Assembly: GCF_947494015.1 (NCBI RefSeq)
Contig: NZ_CANLTL010000009.1
Location: 1-64,000, forward strand
DNA length: 64,000 bases
DNA from: an uncultured Cellulomonas sp.
GTDB lineage: Bacteria > Actinomycetota > Actinomycetes > Actinomycetales > Cellulomonadaceae
Direction: 5' to 3'
Shown: piece by piece, positions 50,956 through 59,482 of the stretch
How the letters are laid out: each line of letters begins with the position of its first letter
Position numbering within the stretch: the first letter of the stretch is position 1
Position numbers and translations under genes: made by a program
The notes under the pieces: generated by a model
The model's database searches: none
Told to the model about the DNA's origin: nothing
What the model saw: the letters and a program-made list of their open reading frames with translations, nothing else

Positions 50956-52728
50956 ATGCCGCTGCAGGAGGCGACGCCGTCCGGCGTCGAGCACGAGCCC
51001 TCGGCCGACGGGCCGCTCGCCGCGATCGTCGTGGTGTCGCGGGACCCGCAGGTGCGCACCCTTCTCGTCGACGAGCTCGGGCGGCGGTACGCCCGTGACT
51101 ACCTCGTGGCCGGGGAGGCGCCGGAGCAGGCCGACGCGCTGCTCGCCCGGCTGCACGGGTCGGGCACGCCCGTCGCGCTGTTCATGGCCGGGTACGGCGG
51201 GTCGGACCCGGACGGGCTCGACGTCATGACGTCGCTGTGCCACCTCGCGCCCGGGTCCATGCGGTTCGCCGTGGTGCGCTGGGGGGACTTCTCCACCGCC
51301 GGCCCTTTGTTCCAGGCGCTCACGGTCGGCCGTCTGGACCGCTGGACCTACCGGCCCGAGGCCCGCCCCGACGAGGACTTCCACCGGGCGGTGACCGAGG
51401 CGCTCGAGGAGTGGACCGCCCGGGAGGGCGGCGGCTTCGAGGCCGTCCGGGTGATCGGTCAGGGCTGGGACCCGCAGTCGCAGTGGCTGCGGGACATGTT
51501 CGGGCGCAACCGGATCCCGATCGGTTTCCACGACGTCGGCTCGCCGGACGGCGAGCGCGCCCTGGCCGCCCTGCACCTCGACCACGAGCCCCGGCTCCCG
51601 GTGGTGGTGCTGCGGTTCCGCCCCGACCACCTCGTGCTGGAGAGCCCCACGCCGGTGCAGATCGCCGAGGCGTTCGGCCTGACGACACCGCTGCCGTCGG
51701 ATGCGCAGTTCGACGTCGTGATCGTCGGCGGGGGCCCCTCGGGGCTGGGCGCGGCGGTGTACGCCGCGTCCGAGGGGCTCCGGACCCTGGTCGTGGAGCC
51801 CGTGGCCGTCGGCGGTCAGGCCGGCACGAGCTCGCTGATCCGCAACTACCTCGGCTTCCCGACCGGCATCAGCGGCAACCGGCTGGCCGAGAGCGCCTAC
51901 CGGCAGGCGTGGACCTTCGGTGCGGTGTTCCACTTCGCCCGCTCGGCGCAGGGGCTGCGGGTCGAGGGCGACCGGCGCGTGGTGGAGCTGTCGGACGGCA
52001 CGTCGGTGTCCGCGCGCGCCGTCATCGTCGCGACCGGGGTCAGCTACCGGCGGCTGGACGTGCCCGAGCTCGAGCGGCTGCAGGGGCGCGGGGTGTTCTA
52101 CGGCGCGGCCGTCACCGAGGCGCCCGCGATGCGCGGACGGCACGTGCTCGTGGCCGGCGGCGCCAACTCGGCGGGGCAGGCCGCGATCCACCTGGCGCGG
52201 TACGCGCAGCGCGTGACCGTCCTGGTCCGGCGCGCCACCCTCGCCGAGACCATGTCGGACTACCTCGTCCAGCAGATCGAGTCCGACCCCACCATCGACG
52301 TCCGCTACCGGACCGCCGTCGTCGGCGGTACGGGCGAGGAGTTCCTGGAGTCCGTCCGGCTGCGCGACCTCGACACCGGCGAGGAGACGTCGGTGCCCGG
52401 GTTCCTCTTCGTGCTGATCGGCTCCGCGCCGAAGACCGACTGGCTCGAGGGTGTCGTCGCGCGCGATCGGTGGGGGTCGATCGTCACCGGCGACGACCTC
52501 GCCGCCGACGACGTCACCCCGCGCTGGCCGCTGCGCCGACCGCCCGCGCTGCTCGAGACGAGCGTCCCGGGCGTGTTCGCGGTCGGCGACGTGCGGCGCA
52601 ACTCGATCAAGCGCGTGGCGTCCGCCGTCGGGGAGGGTGCGCTCGGGGTGCACCTGCTGCACCAGTACCTCGCCGGCCAGGCCGCGCAGGCCGGGACGGC
52701 CGAGCGCACCGCCCAGGGCCGGCACTGA
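50956..52728 (+). CDS. Fused pseudo-receiver / thioredoxin reductase-like flavoprotein
   Basis: 590 aa. Residues ~20-155 resemble a response-regulator receiver, but the phospho-acceptor position (in [10 protein letters not shown]) is not Asp. Residues ~160-235 look glutaredoxin-like ([22 protein letters not shown]) without a redox CxxC. Residues ~250-580 are a TrxR-type FAD/NADPH module ([57 protein letters not shown]). The dithiol CxxC of true thioredoxin reductases is absent; [10 protein letters not shown] stands in its place. It may be a flavin oxidoreductase with another electron acceptor. RBS and promoter are not evident. Confidence 0.85.
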   Translation: MPLQEATPSGVEHEPSADGPLAAIVVVSRDPQVRTLLVDELGRRYARDYLVAGEAPEQADALLARLHGSGTPVALFMAGYGGSDPDGLDVMTSLCHLAPGSMRFAVVRWGDFSTAGPLFQALTVGRLDRWTYRPEARPDEDFHRAVTEALEEWTAREGGGFEAVRVIGQGWDPQSQWLRDMFGRNRIPIGFHDVGSPDGERALAALHLDHEPRLPVVVLRFRPDHLVLESPTPVQIAEAFGLTTPLPSDAQFDVVIVGGGPSGLGAAVYAASEGLRTLVVEPVAVGGQAGTSSLIRNYLGFPTGISGNRLAESAYRQAWTFGAVFHFARSAQGLRVEGDRRVVELSDGTSVSARAVIVATGVSYRRLDVPELERLQGRGVFYGAAVTEAPAMRGRHVLVAGGANSAGQAAIHLARYAQRVTVLVRRATLAETMSDYLVQQIESDPTIDVRYRTAVVGGTGEEFLESVRLRDLDTGEETSVPGFLFVLIGSAPKTDWLEGVVARDRWGSIVTGDDLAADDVTPRWPLRRPPALLETSVPGVFAVGDVRRNSIKRVASAVGEGALGVHLLHQYLAGQAAQAGTAERTAQGRH

Positions 52729-52794
52729 GACACGCCGCGCGTCCGGCACCGGGCGCCGGCGGATGGGAGCGCGACCACCCGCGCCGCGACCGCC

Positions 52795-52823
52795 TTGCCC
52801 TGGCCCGGGCCTGCGGTTACCTT
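52795..52823 (+). promoter_or_regulatory. Promoter of the GH9 gene (copy 1 of a duplicated promoter)
   Basis: TTGCCC (52795-52800), a 17-bp spacer and TACCTT (52818-52823). The arrangement and the downstream leader recur upstream of the stand-alone module gene (56941-56969). Confidence 0.6.
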
Positions 52824-52905
52824 CGCCTCTCGTGGCAGAGCGCTCGCATCGGAGGGAGCGCTCCCACGCGACGGGGACAAGGTGGTTCTCTTGATCAGAT
52901 CTCGC
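52795..52905 (+). repeat. Duplicated promoter-leader-signal region, copy 1
   Basis: It shares blocks GTTACCTTCGC, TCTCGTGGCA, GAGGGAGCGC and ACGGGG, and the AGATC-containing start region, with 56941-57055, in the same order and nearly the same spacing. Confidence 0.8.
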
Positions 52906-55900
52906 AGCCGATCGGCTGCTGTCGGCGGTCTGGCCGCCGGCGTGATGCTCGCCGGCGTCGTGGTGGCGCCCGCGCAGGCGGTGGAGCAGCTGCCGTCGGA
53001 GTGGGACTCGTGGTTCGCGACCGGGAACCTGACCGACCGGACCGAGACGGACGGCGCCCTGTGCGTCGATGTCCCGGGCGGTACCGCCAACCGGTGGGAC
53101 GCGATCCTCGGCTACAACGGCGTGGAGCTGCAGGCCGGCGTCGAGTACACCCTCGCCTTCGAGGCCTCGGCCAGCGCGGACGTCACGGTGCACGCCCAGG
53201 TCGGGGTGAACGCCGCGCCGTACCCGACCGTCGCCGCGACCACCGCCGACCTGGGCACCGAGATGTCGGCGCACGAGCTGACGTTCACCGCGACCGAGGC
53301 CGTCCCGGGCGGTGACGCCGGGGGTCAGGTCGCCTTCCAGCTGGGCCACACCGCCACCGAGGGCGTCGGCTCGACCGAGCCGTACACGTTCTGCGTCGCC
53401 GGCGCCTCGTTCGACGAGGCCGGCGCCGGGGCGAACCTCGTCCCGAACGGCGACTTCGCCAGCGGGCAGCTGGACCCGTGGTTCTCCGCCGTCGGCACGC
53501 CCGACTTCTCCAGCGGCGGCCTGTGCGTCGTCGTCCCGGCCACGTCGACCCAGTTCCAGGGGGTCGGCTTCAACGGGCTGGCGATCGAGGAGGGCACCAC
53601 CTACACGCTGAGCTACCGGGCCAGCGCGTCGTCGCCGCGGACGATCCGCACGCTGGTCGGTGAGAACGGCGGCGCCTTCGGCACCGTGCTCGACGAGACG
53701 GCGCAGCTCGGTCCCGAGATGGCCGAGTACTCCCAGACCTTCACCGCGACCGCGTCGTACCCCGCGGTCACCACGCCTGGCGGCCCGTTCGAGGGCCAGC
53801 TCGCCTTCCAGGTGGGCGGTCGCGGCGAGGAGTGGACGCTGTGCCTGGACGACGTCTCGCTCGTCGAGAGCACCACCCCGCCGCCACCGTACGAGCCGGA
53901 GACCGGCCCGGCGGTGCGGGTCAACCAGGTCGGCTACCTGCCCGAGGGGCCCAAGCGCGCCACCGTCGTGACCGGCGCTGAGATCGCCGGCCAGGCGTGG
54001 CAGCTGCGCGACGGCGCGACCGTCGTGGCGTCCGGGACCGCGGTCCCGGCCGGCGTCGACCCGACGTCGGGCCTCGCCGTGCAGGTGATCGACTTCAGCG
54101 GGTTCACCACGCCCGGCGAGGCGTACACGCTCGCGGTGGGCGACGAGGTCAGCCACCCGTTCGCGATCGACGCCGACCTCTACCAGGACCTGCGCTACGA
54201 CGCGCTGAACTACTTCTACCTCGCCCGCAGCGGCATCGACATCGAGGCCGGGATCGTCGGCGAGGAGTACGCCCGGCAGGCGGGCCACCTGGAGAACCCG
54301 GCCAGCACGCTCGTCGAGGACAGCCCCAACAAGGGTGACCTCGACGTGCCCTGCGTGACAGCGGAGGACGAGGGCGCGAACTGGGCGTACGGGGACTGGA
54401 CCTGCAGCGACGGGTACGCGCTGGACGTCGTCGGCGGCTGGTACGACGCCGGGGACCACGGCAAGTACGTCGTCAACGGCGGCATCTCCACCGCCCAGCT
54501 GCTCAGCACCTACGAGCGCACCCTGACCGCCCCGACCGCCGACGCCGGCGCGCTGGGTGACTCGACGCTGAACCTGCCGGAGACCGGCAACGGGGTCCCG
54601 GACGTGCTGGACGAGGCCGCCTGGGAGCTCGACTTCATGCTCAGCATGCAGGTGCCGGCCAACGAGAGGCTGGCCGGCATGGTCCACCACAAGATCCACG
54701 ACGTGGGCTGGACCGGCCTGCCGCTGCTGCCGGCGCAGGACCCGCAGGAGCGTCGCCTGCACCGGCCGTCGACGGCGGCGACGCTGAACCTGGCCGCCGC
54801 GGCGGCGCAGGGCGCCCGGCTCTTCGACGACTACGAGGAGGAGTACCCCGGCTACGCCGACCGGCTGCTCGAGGCCGCCGAGACCGCGTACGCCGCGGCC
54901 CTTGCAACCCCGGACCTGTACGCACCGGCCGCCGCGGGCAACTTCGGTGGCGGGGCGTACGACGACGACGAGGTCGGTGACGAGTTCTACTGGGCCGCCG
55001 CCGAGCTCTTCCTCACCACGGGCGAGGACGGCTACCTCGCCGACGTCCTGGCCAACCCGCTGCACACCGCGGACATCTGGGGCCCCAGCGGCATCACCTG
55101 GGGCGCCACGGCCGGCCTCGGCCGCCTCGACCTGGCGACGGTCCCCAGCGACCTCCCGAACCGGATCGCGGTCCAGGAGTCGGTTGTCGACGGTGCGCTG
55201 ACGTACCTGGCCTGGCAGTCCGAGCAGCCGTTCGGCACCACCTACCCCGGCCTCGACGGGGACTACGAGTGGGGCTCGAACAGCATGGTCGCCAACAACC
55301 AGGTCGTGCTGGGTACCGCGTTCGACCTCACCGGCGACCCGGTGTTCCGGGACGCCGTCCTGGAGGGCATGGACTACCTGCTGGGCCGTAACGCGCTCAA
55401 CCAGTCCTACGTCACCGGGTACGGCGAGGTGAGCTCGCACAACCAGCACAGCCGGTGGTTCGCCAACTCCCTGGACCCGAGCCTGCCGACCCCGCCCCCC
55501 GGGTCGCTGGCCGGTGGCCCGAACTCCAACACCGGCACCTGGGACCCGACGATCTCGGGCCTGTACGGACCGGAGCACATGTGCATGCCGCAGCTGTGCT
55601 ACATCGACCACATCCAGTCCTGGGCGACCAACGAGATCACGGTCAACTGGAACTCGGTGCTGTCCTGGGTCGCGTCCTTCGCGGCCGACCAGGGCGACGC
55701 AGGCGACGCCGCCCCCAGCGGCCTGGTGACCATGGCGCCGACGCGGATCCTCGTCGACGACTCGCTGCCGTTCGGCGACACCGTGCGGTGCTGGTCGGTG
55801 GCGGGGGAGAACGGCATCCCGGCGGACGCGACCGGTGTGGTCGTCAACGTGACCGCCGTGGCACCGGGCAGCCCCGGCTACGCGGTGGTGTTCCCCGACA

Positions 55901-56811
55901 CGAACGGTGACGGGACGACCCGCATGCCGAGGACGTCGACGGTCAACTTCGAGCCCGGCCAGGACGTGTCCACGGCCACCTTCACGCGGCTCGGGCCGAA
56001 CGGGGACCTGTGCTACGCGACGCAGGGCGGGCCGGCCCGGGCGCTGCTCGTGGACGTGTCCGGCTACGTGACTCCCGACTCGGGCATCACGCTGACGGCG
56101 CCGGCCCGACTGGCCGACAGCCGGACCCCGTGGCGTGGGGGGCTCACCGAGCCGCTCGCCCCGCGGACCGTGACGACCCTGCAGGTCGCCGGCCGGCTCG
56201 GCGTCCCGGCCGACGCGGAGTCGGTCGTGGTCAACGTGACGGTGGCGAACGTGTCGAGCCTGGGCAACCTGCGGCTGTTCGGCGGCGGTGAGGTGCCGAA
56301 CAGCTCGCTGCTGAACCTCGCGCCGGGCGTGGAGAAGGCCAACACCACGGTGGTCGAGCTGGCCGACGACGGCACCATCTCGCTGTACGCGGACGCCGAC
56401 CGGCGGCTGGACGTGATCGTCGACGTCCTGGGGTACACCCGGGCGGGCACCGACCACGTCGGGGTGACTCCGACCCGCGTGCTCGACACGCGCGAGAGTG
56501 AGGAGGGTCCGCTCGCGGCGGACACCGTGTACACGGTGCCGGTCCGCGGCGACGTCGTGCCCGTGAACGCGACGGCGGTGGTGCTCAACGTCACCGCGAT
56601 CGCGCCGAGCGAGCGGGGCAACCTGCGGGTGTACCCGGGAGCCGGGGCGCCGCCGAACGCCTCGTCGGTGAACTACATCACCGGGCGTGACGTGGCCAAC
56701 CTGGTCGTGGTCGACCTGCCGGTGGACGGGCTGATCAGCCTGTACTCCGACCAGGCCGGCGCAGGCACCGTCGACGTCGCGATCGACGTGGTCGGGTACG
56801 TCACCCGCTGA
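52882..56811 (+). CDS. Secreted modular GH9 cellulase with C-terminal triple-repeat module
   Basis: 1309 aa from GTG 52882. Signal peptide to about AQA33. Two CBM4/9-type modules lie at ~34-180 and ~185-332, then a PPPPY linker. An Ig-like CelD_N domain (~344-430, VRVNQVGYLPEGPKRATVV) precedes the GH9 catalytic domain (~433-937). D523 and D526 lie in GGWYDAGDHGKYV, and the proposed acid E918 in ATNEITVNWNS. The CBM4-CBM4-Ig-GH9 order is that of Cellulomonas CenC endoglucanase. Unusually, residues ~944-1309 are three ~120-residue beta-rich repeats ending in V-G/S-Y-V/T, near-identical to the whole next protein. It should act on cellulose outside the cell. Confidence 0.93.
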   Translation: MVLLIRSRSRSAAVGGLAAGVMLAGVVVAPAQAVEQLPSEWDSWFATGNLTDRTETDGALCVDVPGGTANRWDAILGYNGVELQAGVEYTLAFEASASADVTVHAQVGVNAAPYPTVAATTADLGTEMSAHELTFTATEAVPGGDAGGQVAFQLGHTATEGVGSTEPYTFCVAGASFDEAGAGANLVPNGDFASGQLDPWFSAVGTPDFSSGGLCVVVPATSTQFQGVGFNGLAIEEGTTYTLSYRASASSPRTIRTLVGENGGAFGTVLDETAQLGPEMAEYSQTFTATASYPAVTTPGGPFEGQLAFQVGGRGEEWTLCLDDVSLVESTTPPPPYEPETGPAVRVNQVGYLPEGPKRATVVTGAEIAGQAWQLRDGATVVASGTAVPAGVDPTSGLAVQVIDFSGFTTPGEAYTLAVGDEVSHPFAIDADLYQDLRYDALNYFYLARSGIDIEAGIVGEEYARQAGHLENPASTLVEDSPNKGDLDVPCVTAEDEGANWAYGDWTCSDGYALDVVGGWYDAGDHGKYVVNGGISTAQLLSTYERTLTAPTADAGALGDSTLNLPETGNGVPDVLDEAAWELDFMLSMQVPANERLAGMVHHKIHDVGWTGLPLLPAQDPQERRLHRPSTAATLNLAAAAAQGARLFDDYEEEYPGYADRLLEAAETAYAAALATPDLYAPAAAGNFGGGAYDDDEVGDEFYWAAAELFLTTGEDGYLADVLANPLHTADIWGPSGITWGATAGLGRLDLATVPSDLPNRIAVQESVVDGALTYLAWQSEQPFGTTYPGLDGDYEWGSNSMVANNQVVLGTAFDLTGDPVFRDAVLEGMDYLLGRNALNQSYVTGYGEVSSHNQHSRWFANSLDPSLPTPPPGSLAGGPNSNTGTWDPTISGLYGPEHMCMPQLCYIDHIQSWATNEITVNWNSVLSWVASFAADQGDAGDAAPSGLVTMAPTRILVDDSLPFGDTVRCWSVAGENGIPADATGVVVNVTAVAPGSPGYAVVFPDTNGDGTTRMPRTSTVNFEPGQDVSTATFTRLGPNGDLCYATQGGPARALLVDVSGYVTPDSGITLTAPARLADSRTPWRGGLTEPLAPRTVTTLQVAGRLGVPADAESVVVNVTVANVSSLGNLRLFGGGEVPNSSLLNLAPGVEKANTTVVELADDGTISLYADADRRLDVIVDVLGYTRAGTDHVGVTPTRVLDTRESEEGPLAADTVYTVPVRGDVVPVNATAVVLNVTAIAPSERGNLRVYPGAGAPPNASSVNYITGRDVANLVVVDLPVDGLISLYSDQAGAGTVDVAIDVVGYVTR
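55711..56811 (+). repeat. Triple-repeat module, copy 1 (GH9 C-terminus)
   Basis: Encodes three repeats ending near residues 1063, 1184 and 1309, each with an ATxVVxNVTA strand and a final DVxGY. It aligns almost end to end with 57159-58259, with a one-residue indel. Shared residue runs of 15-20 suggest a recent duplication. Confidence 0.9.
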
Positions 56812-56824
56812 TTGACCCCGAGGA

Positions 56825-56862
56825 CGACGATGCCCGGGCGGGCCCCCGCCCGGGCATCGTCG
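56825..56862 (+). terminator. Terminator hairpin after the GH9 gene
   Basis: An ~18-bp stem built on GATGCCCGGGCGGG and its complement begins 13 nt after the stop. The same hairpin follows the stand-alone module gene, so the duplication includes the terminator. Confidence 0.8.
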
Positions 56863-56940
56863 CGTCCGCAGCGGGGCCGGTCGTCGTTCGGCCGGACGGG
56901 GAACCGCGCCGGGCGGCGACCGGCCGATTTTTGCTTTCCC

Positions 56941-56969
56941 TTGCCGAGGCCGGGGTGCGCCGTTACCTT
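56941..56969 (+). promoter_or_regulatory. Promoter of the stand-alone module gene (copy 2)
   Basis: TTGCCG (56941-56946), a 17-bp spacer and TACCTT (56964-56969), with the same architecture as the GH9 promoter. An AT-richer stretch (ATTTTTGCTTTCCC) lies just upstream. Confidence 0.6.
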
Positions 56970-57055
56970 CGCGTCTCGTGGCATCGGCGCCCGCCTCCGA
57001 GGGAGCGCCTCCACGCAACGGGGGGCACGGTGATTTCTTTGACCAGATCACGACT
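56941..57055 (+). repeat. Duplicated promoter-leader-signal region, copy 2
   Basis: Counterpart of 52795-52905 with the same block order; see that entry. Confidence 0.8.
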
Positions 57056-58259
57056 GAGGACGGTCGGTGTCGGCGGCGCGGCGACGGCGATGCTGCTCGC
57101 GGGTGCACTGGCCGCGCCGGCGTGGGCGGCGGAGCAGCCGCCGGCGGGTGACGCGGTTCCTGCGAGCCTGGTGACGATGGCGCCGCAGCGGATCCTCGTC
57201 GACGTCTCGCTGCCGTTCGGCGACACCGTGCGGTGCCTGTCGGTGGCAGGGGAGAGCGGCATCCCGGCGGACGCGACCGGCGTGGTGATCAACGTGACGG
57301 CCGTCGCGGCGGCGAGCGCGGGCTACGTGGTCGTGTTCCCGGACACCGAGGGCGACGGGACGACTCCGATGCCGACCACGTCGACGGTGAACTTCGAGAC
57401 CGGTCAGGACGTCTCGACGGCGACGTTCACGCAGCTCGGGCCGAACGGGGACCTGTGCTACGCGACGCAGGGTGGCCCGGCCCGGGCGCTGCTGATCGAT
57501 GTGTCGGGCTACGTGACGGCCGACTCGGGCATCACCCTGACCGCGCCGGACCGCCTCGCCGACACCCGGACGCCGTGGCGAGGGGGCCTGAGCGAGCCGC
57601 TCGCCCCGCGCACCCCGACGACCCTGCAGGTCGCCGGCATCCTGCAGGGCGTCCCGGCCGACGCGGAGTCGGTCGTGGTGAACGTGACGGTGGCGAACGT
57701 CTCGAGCCTGGGGAACCTGCGGGTGTTCGGCGGCGGTGAGGTGCCGAACAGCTCGCTGCTCAACCTGGCGCCGGGCGTGGAGAAGGCGAACACGACGGTG
57801 GTCGACCTGGCTGACGACGGCTCGATCTCGCTGTACGCGGACGCCGACCGGCCGCTCGACGTGATCGTCGACGTGCTGGGGTACACGCAGGCCGGGTCCA
57901 GCCACGTGGGCGTCACGCCGACCCGGGTGATCGACACCCGCGAGGACGAGGGGGGCCCGCTCGAGTCGGACACCGTGTACACGCTCGAGATGGGCGCCGA
58001 CGTCGTCCCGGCGGAGGCGACGGCGGTGGTGCTCAACGTCACCGCGATCGCGCCGAGCGAGCGGGGCAACCTGCGGGTGTACCCGGGCGAGGGTGAGCCG
58101 CCGAACGCGTCGTCGGTCAACTACATCCCGGGCCGCGACGTGGCGAACCTCGTCGTGGTCGACCTTCCAGAGGACGGGCTGATCAGCCTGTACTCCGACC
58201 AGGCCGGTGCCGGCACCGCCGACGTCGCGATCGACCTCGTCGGGTACATCACCGACTGA
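57030..58259 (+). CDS. Secreted protein consisting of the triple-repeat module
   Basis: 409 aa from GTG 57030. A signal peptide ends at about AWA33. The mature protein is only the three-repeat module found at the C-terminus of the adjacent GH9 cellulase. Each ~120-residue repeat is rich in Val, Thr, Asn and Gly (ATGVVINVTAVA, ESVVVNVTVANVS, ATAVVLNVTAIA) and closes with a DVxGY-type strand. Repeat 1 has two Cys (TVRCLSVAGE, NGDLCYAT), likely a disulphide. Similar repeats occur in other actinobacterial secreted proteins, without an assigned function as far as I know. No catalytic motif seen; binding of wall, cellulose or partner proteins is a reasonable guess. Confidence 0.85.
   Translation: MISLTRSRLRTVGVGGAATAMLLAGALAAPAWAAEQPPAGDAVPASLVTMAPQRILVDVSLPFGDTVRCLSVAGESGIPADATGVVINVTAVAAASAGYVVVFPDTEGDGTTPMPTTSTVNFETGQDVSTATFTQLGPNGDLCYATQGGPARALLIDVSGYVTADSGITLTAPDRLADTRTPWRGGLSEPLAPRTPTTLQVAGILQGVPADAESVVVNVTVANVSSLGNLRVFGGGEVPNSSLLNLAPGVEKANTTVVDLADDGSISLYADADRPLDVIVDVLGYTQAGSSHVGVTPTRVIDTREDEGGPLESDTVYTLEMGADVVPAEATAVVLNVTAIAPSERGNLRVYPGEGEPPNASSVNYIPGRDVANLVVVDLPEDGLISLYSDQAGAGTADVAIDLVGYITD
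57159..58259 (+). repeat. Triple-repeat module, copy 2
   Basis: DNA and protein counterpart of 55711-56811. Confidence 0.9.
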
Positions 58260-58275
58260 TCCACCGCGACCACCA

Positions 58276-58308
58276 CGATGCCCGGGCGGGCCACCCGCCC
58301 GGGCATCG
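58276..58308 (+). terminator. Terminator hairpin after the stand-alone module gene
   Basis: A perfect 15-bp stem (58276-58290 with 58294-58308) has a CCA loop. It is nearly identical to the GH9 terminator, including the following TCGCGTCCG. Confidence 0.82.
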
Positions 58309-58336
58309 TCGCGTCCGGCGCCGGGCACCGCGCCGA

Positions 58337-58342
58337 TACGCT
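58337..58342 (+). promoter_or_regulatory. -10 hexamer TACGCT, leaderless start for truB
   Basis: TACGCT ends 7 nt before ATG 58350. Confidence 0.5.
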
Positions 58343-58349
58343 CGGCCTC

Positions 58350-59342
58350 ATGGCCGACAGCTCTGCGCACGACGGCACCGAACGGCCCGCGCGCCGGCCG
58401 ACCGCCCCGGACGGGCTCGTCGTCGTCGACAAGCCCGCCGGCTGGACCAGCCACGACGTCGTGTCGCGCATGCGGCGGCTGGCGGGCACGCGCAAGGTCG
58501 GCCACGCGGGCACCCTGGACCCGATGGCGACCGGCGTGCTCGTGGTCGGCATCGGCCGGGCGACCCGGCTGCTCACCTACGTGGTGGGGGCGGACAAGGA
58601 GTACACCGCGACGATCCGGCTCGGCGTGACCACGACCACCGACGACGCCGAGGGCGAGACGCTGGCGCGCACGGACGCCGCCGCGGTCAGCGAGCAGGCG
58701 GTGCGCGCCGGGGTCGGGCCGCTCACGGGGGACATCCGCCAGGTCCCCAGCTCCGTCAGCGCGATCAAGGTCGACGGCCGCCGCGCCTACGCCCGGGTCC
58801 GGGCGGGGGAGTCCGTGGAGCTCGAGTCCCGCCCGGTGACGGTGTCGCGGTTCGACGTCCACGCCGTGCGCCCGGTGCATGCCGCCGGTCCCGACGACGC
58901 GGACAGACGGGACGGCCCGGACGGGCCGGCGGCGGTCGACGTCGACGTCACGGTCGTCTGCTCGTCCGGGACGTACATCCGCGCGCTGGCCCGCGACCTG
59001 GGCGCCGCCCTCGGGGTCGGCGGGCACCTCACCGCGCTGCGGCGCACGAGGGTCGGCGGGTACCGGCTCGCGGAGGCCCGCACGCTCGAGGAGCTGGAGC
59101 GGACCCCGGCCGACCGTCCGCTGACCGTCACCACGCTCGCCGACGCCGCCCGGGCGACCTTCCCGGTGCGCGACCTGACGGACGCGGAGGCCCGCTCCCT
59201 GTCGTTCGGGCACCGCATCGCCCCGGGGGCCCCGACGCCGACGGAGCCGGTCGCGGCCATCGCGCCGGACGGCACCCTGGTCGCCCTGCTGCAGAGCGCC
59301 GGGCCGCAGGCCAAGCCGGTGATCGTGTTCGCACCGGCGTAG
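58350..59342 (+). CDS. truB: tRNA pseudouridine(55) synthase TruB
   Basis: A 330-aa enzyme making psi55 in the T loop. Its catalytic Asp is in [26 protein letters not shown] and [14 protein letters not shown] are typical. The last ~90 residues form the actinobacterial PUA-like C-terminal domain. A short Asp/Gly-rich insertion lies around residues 180-190. ATG 58350 is behind a leaderless TACGCT. Confidence 0.96.
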   Translation: MADSSAHDGTERPARRPTAPDGLVVVDKPAGWTSHDVVSRMRRLAGTRKVGHAGTLDPMATGVLVVGIGRATRLLTYVVGADKEYTATIRLGVTTTTDDAEGETLARTDAAAVSEQAVRAGVGPLTGDIRQVPSSVSAIKVDGRRAYARVRAGESVELESRPVTVSRFDVHAVRPVHAAGPDDADRRDGPDGPAAVDVDVTVVCSSGTYIRALARDLGAALGVGGHLTALRRTRVGGYRLAEARTLEELERTPADRPLTVTTLADAARATFPVRDLTDAEARSLSFGHRIAPGAPTPTEPVAAIAPDGTLVALLQSAGPQAKPVIVFAPA

Positions 59343-59482
59343 CAGCGCCCGCGCCACCCAGCCGGGGGCGCCGGTCGTGGCCTGCCGTCCCCGCGTGGCA
59401 GGCTTGCCCAGGCGCGCCGCGACCGCCGCCCCACCCACGACGCCCGACCGCGACGTCCCCCGCCCGCTGAACAGGAGCACAG

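Noticed and set aside
50317-57108. A 2263-codon open frame on the reverse strand across the flavoprotein, cellulase and module genes
   Set aside because: It is the antisense of strongly supported genes, with His/Arg/Gly-rich shadow composition typical of GC-rich DNA. Only its 3' end (50317-50790) is a real gene.
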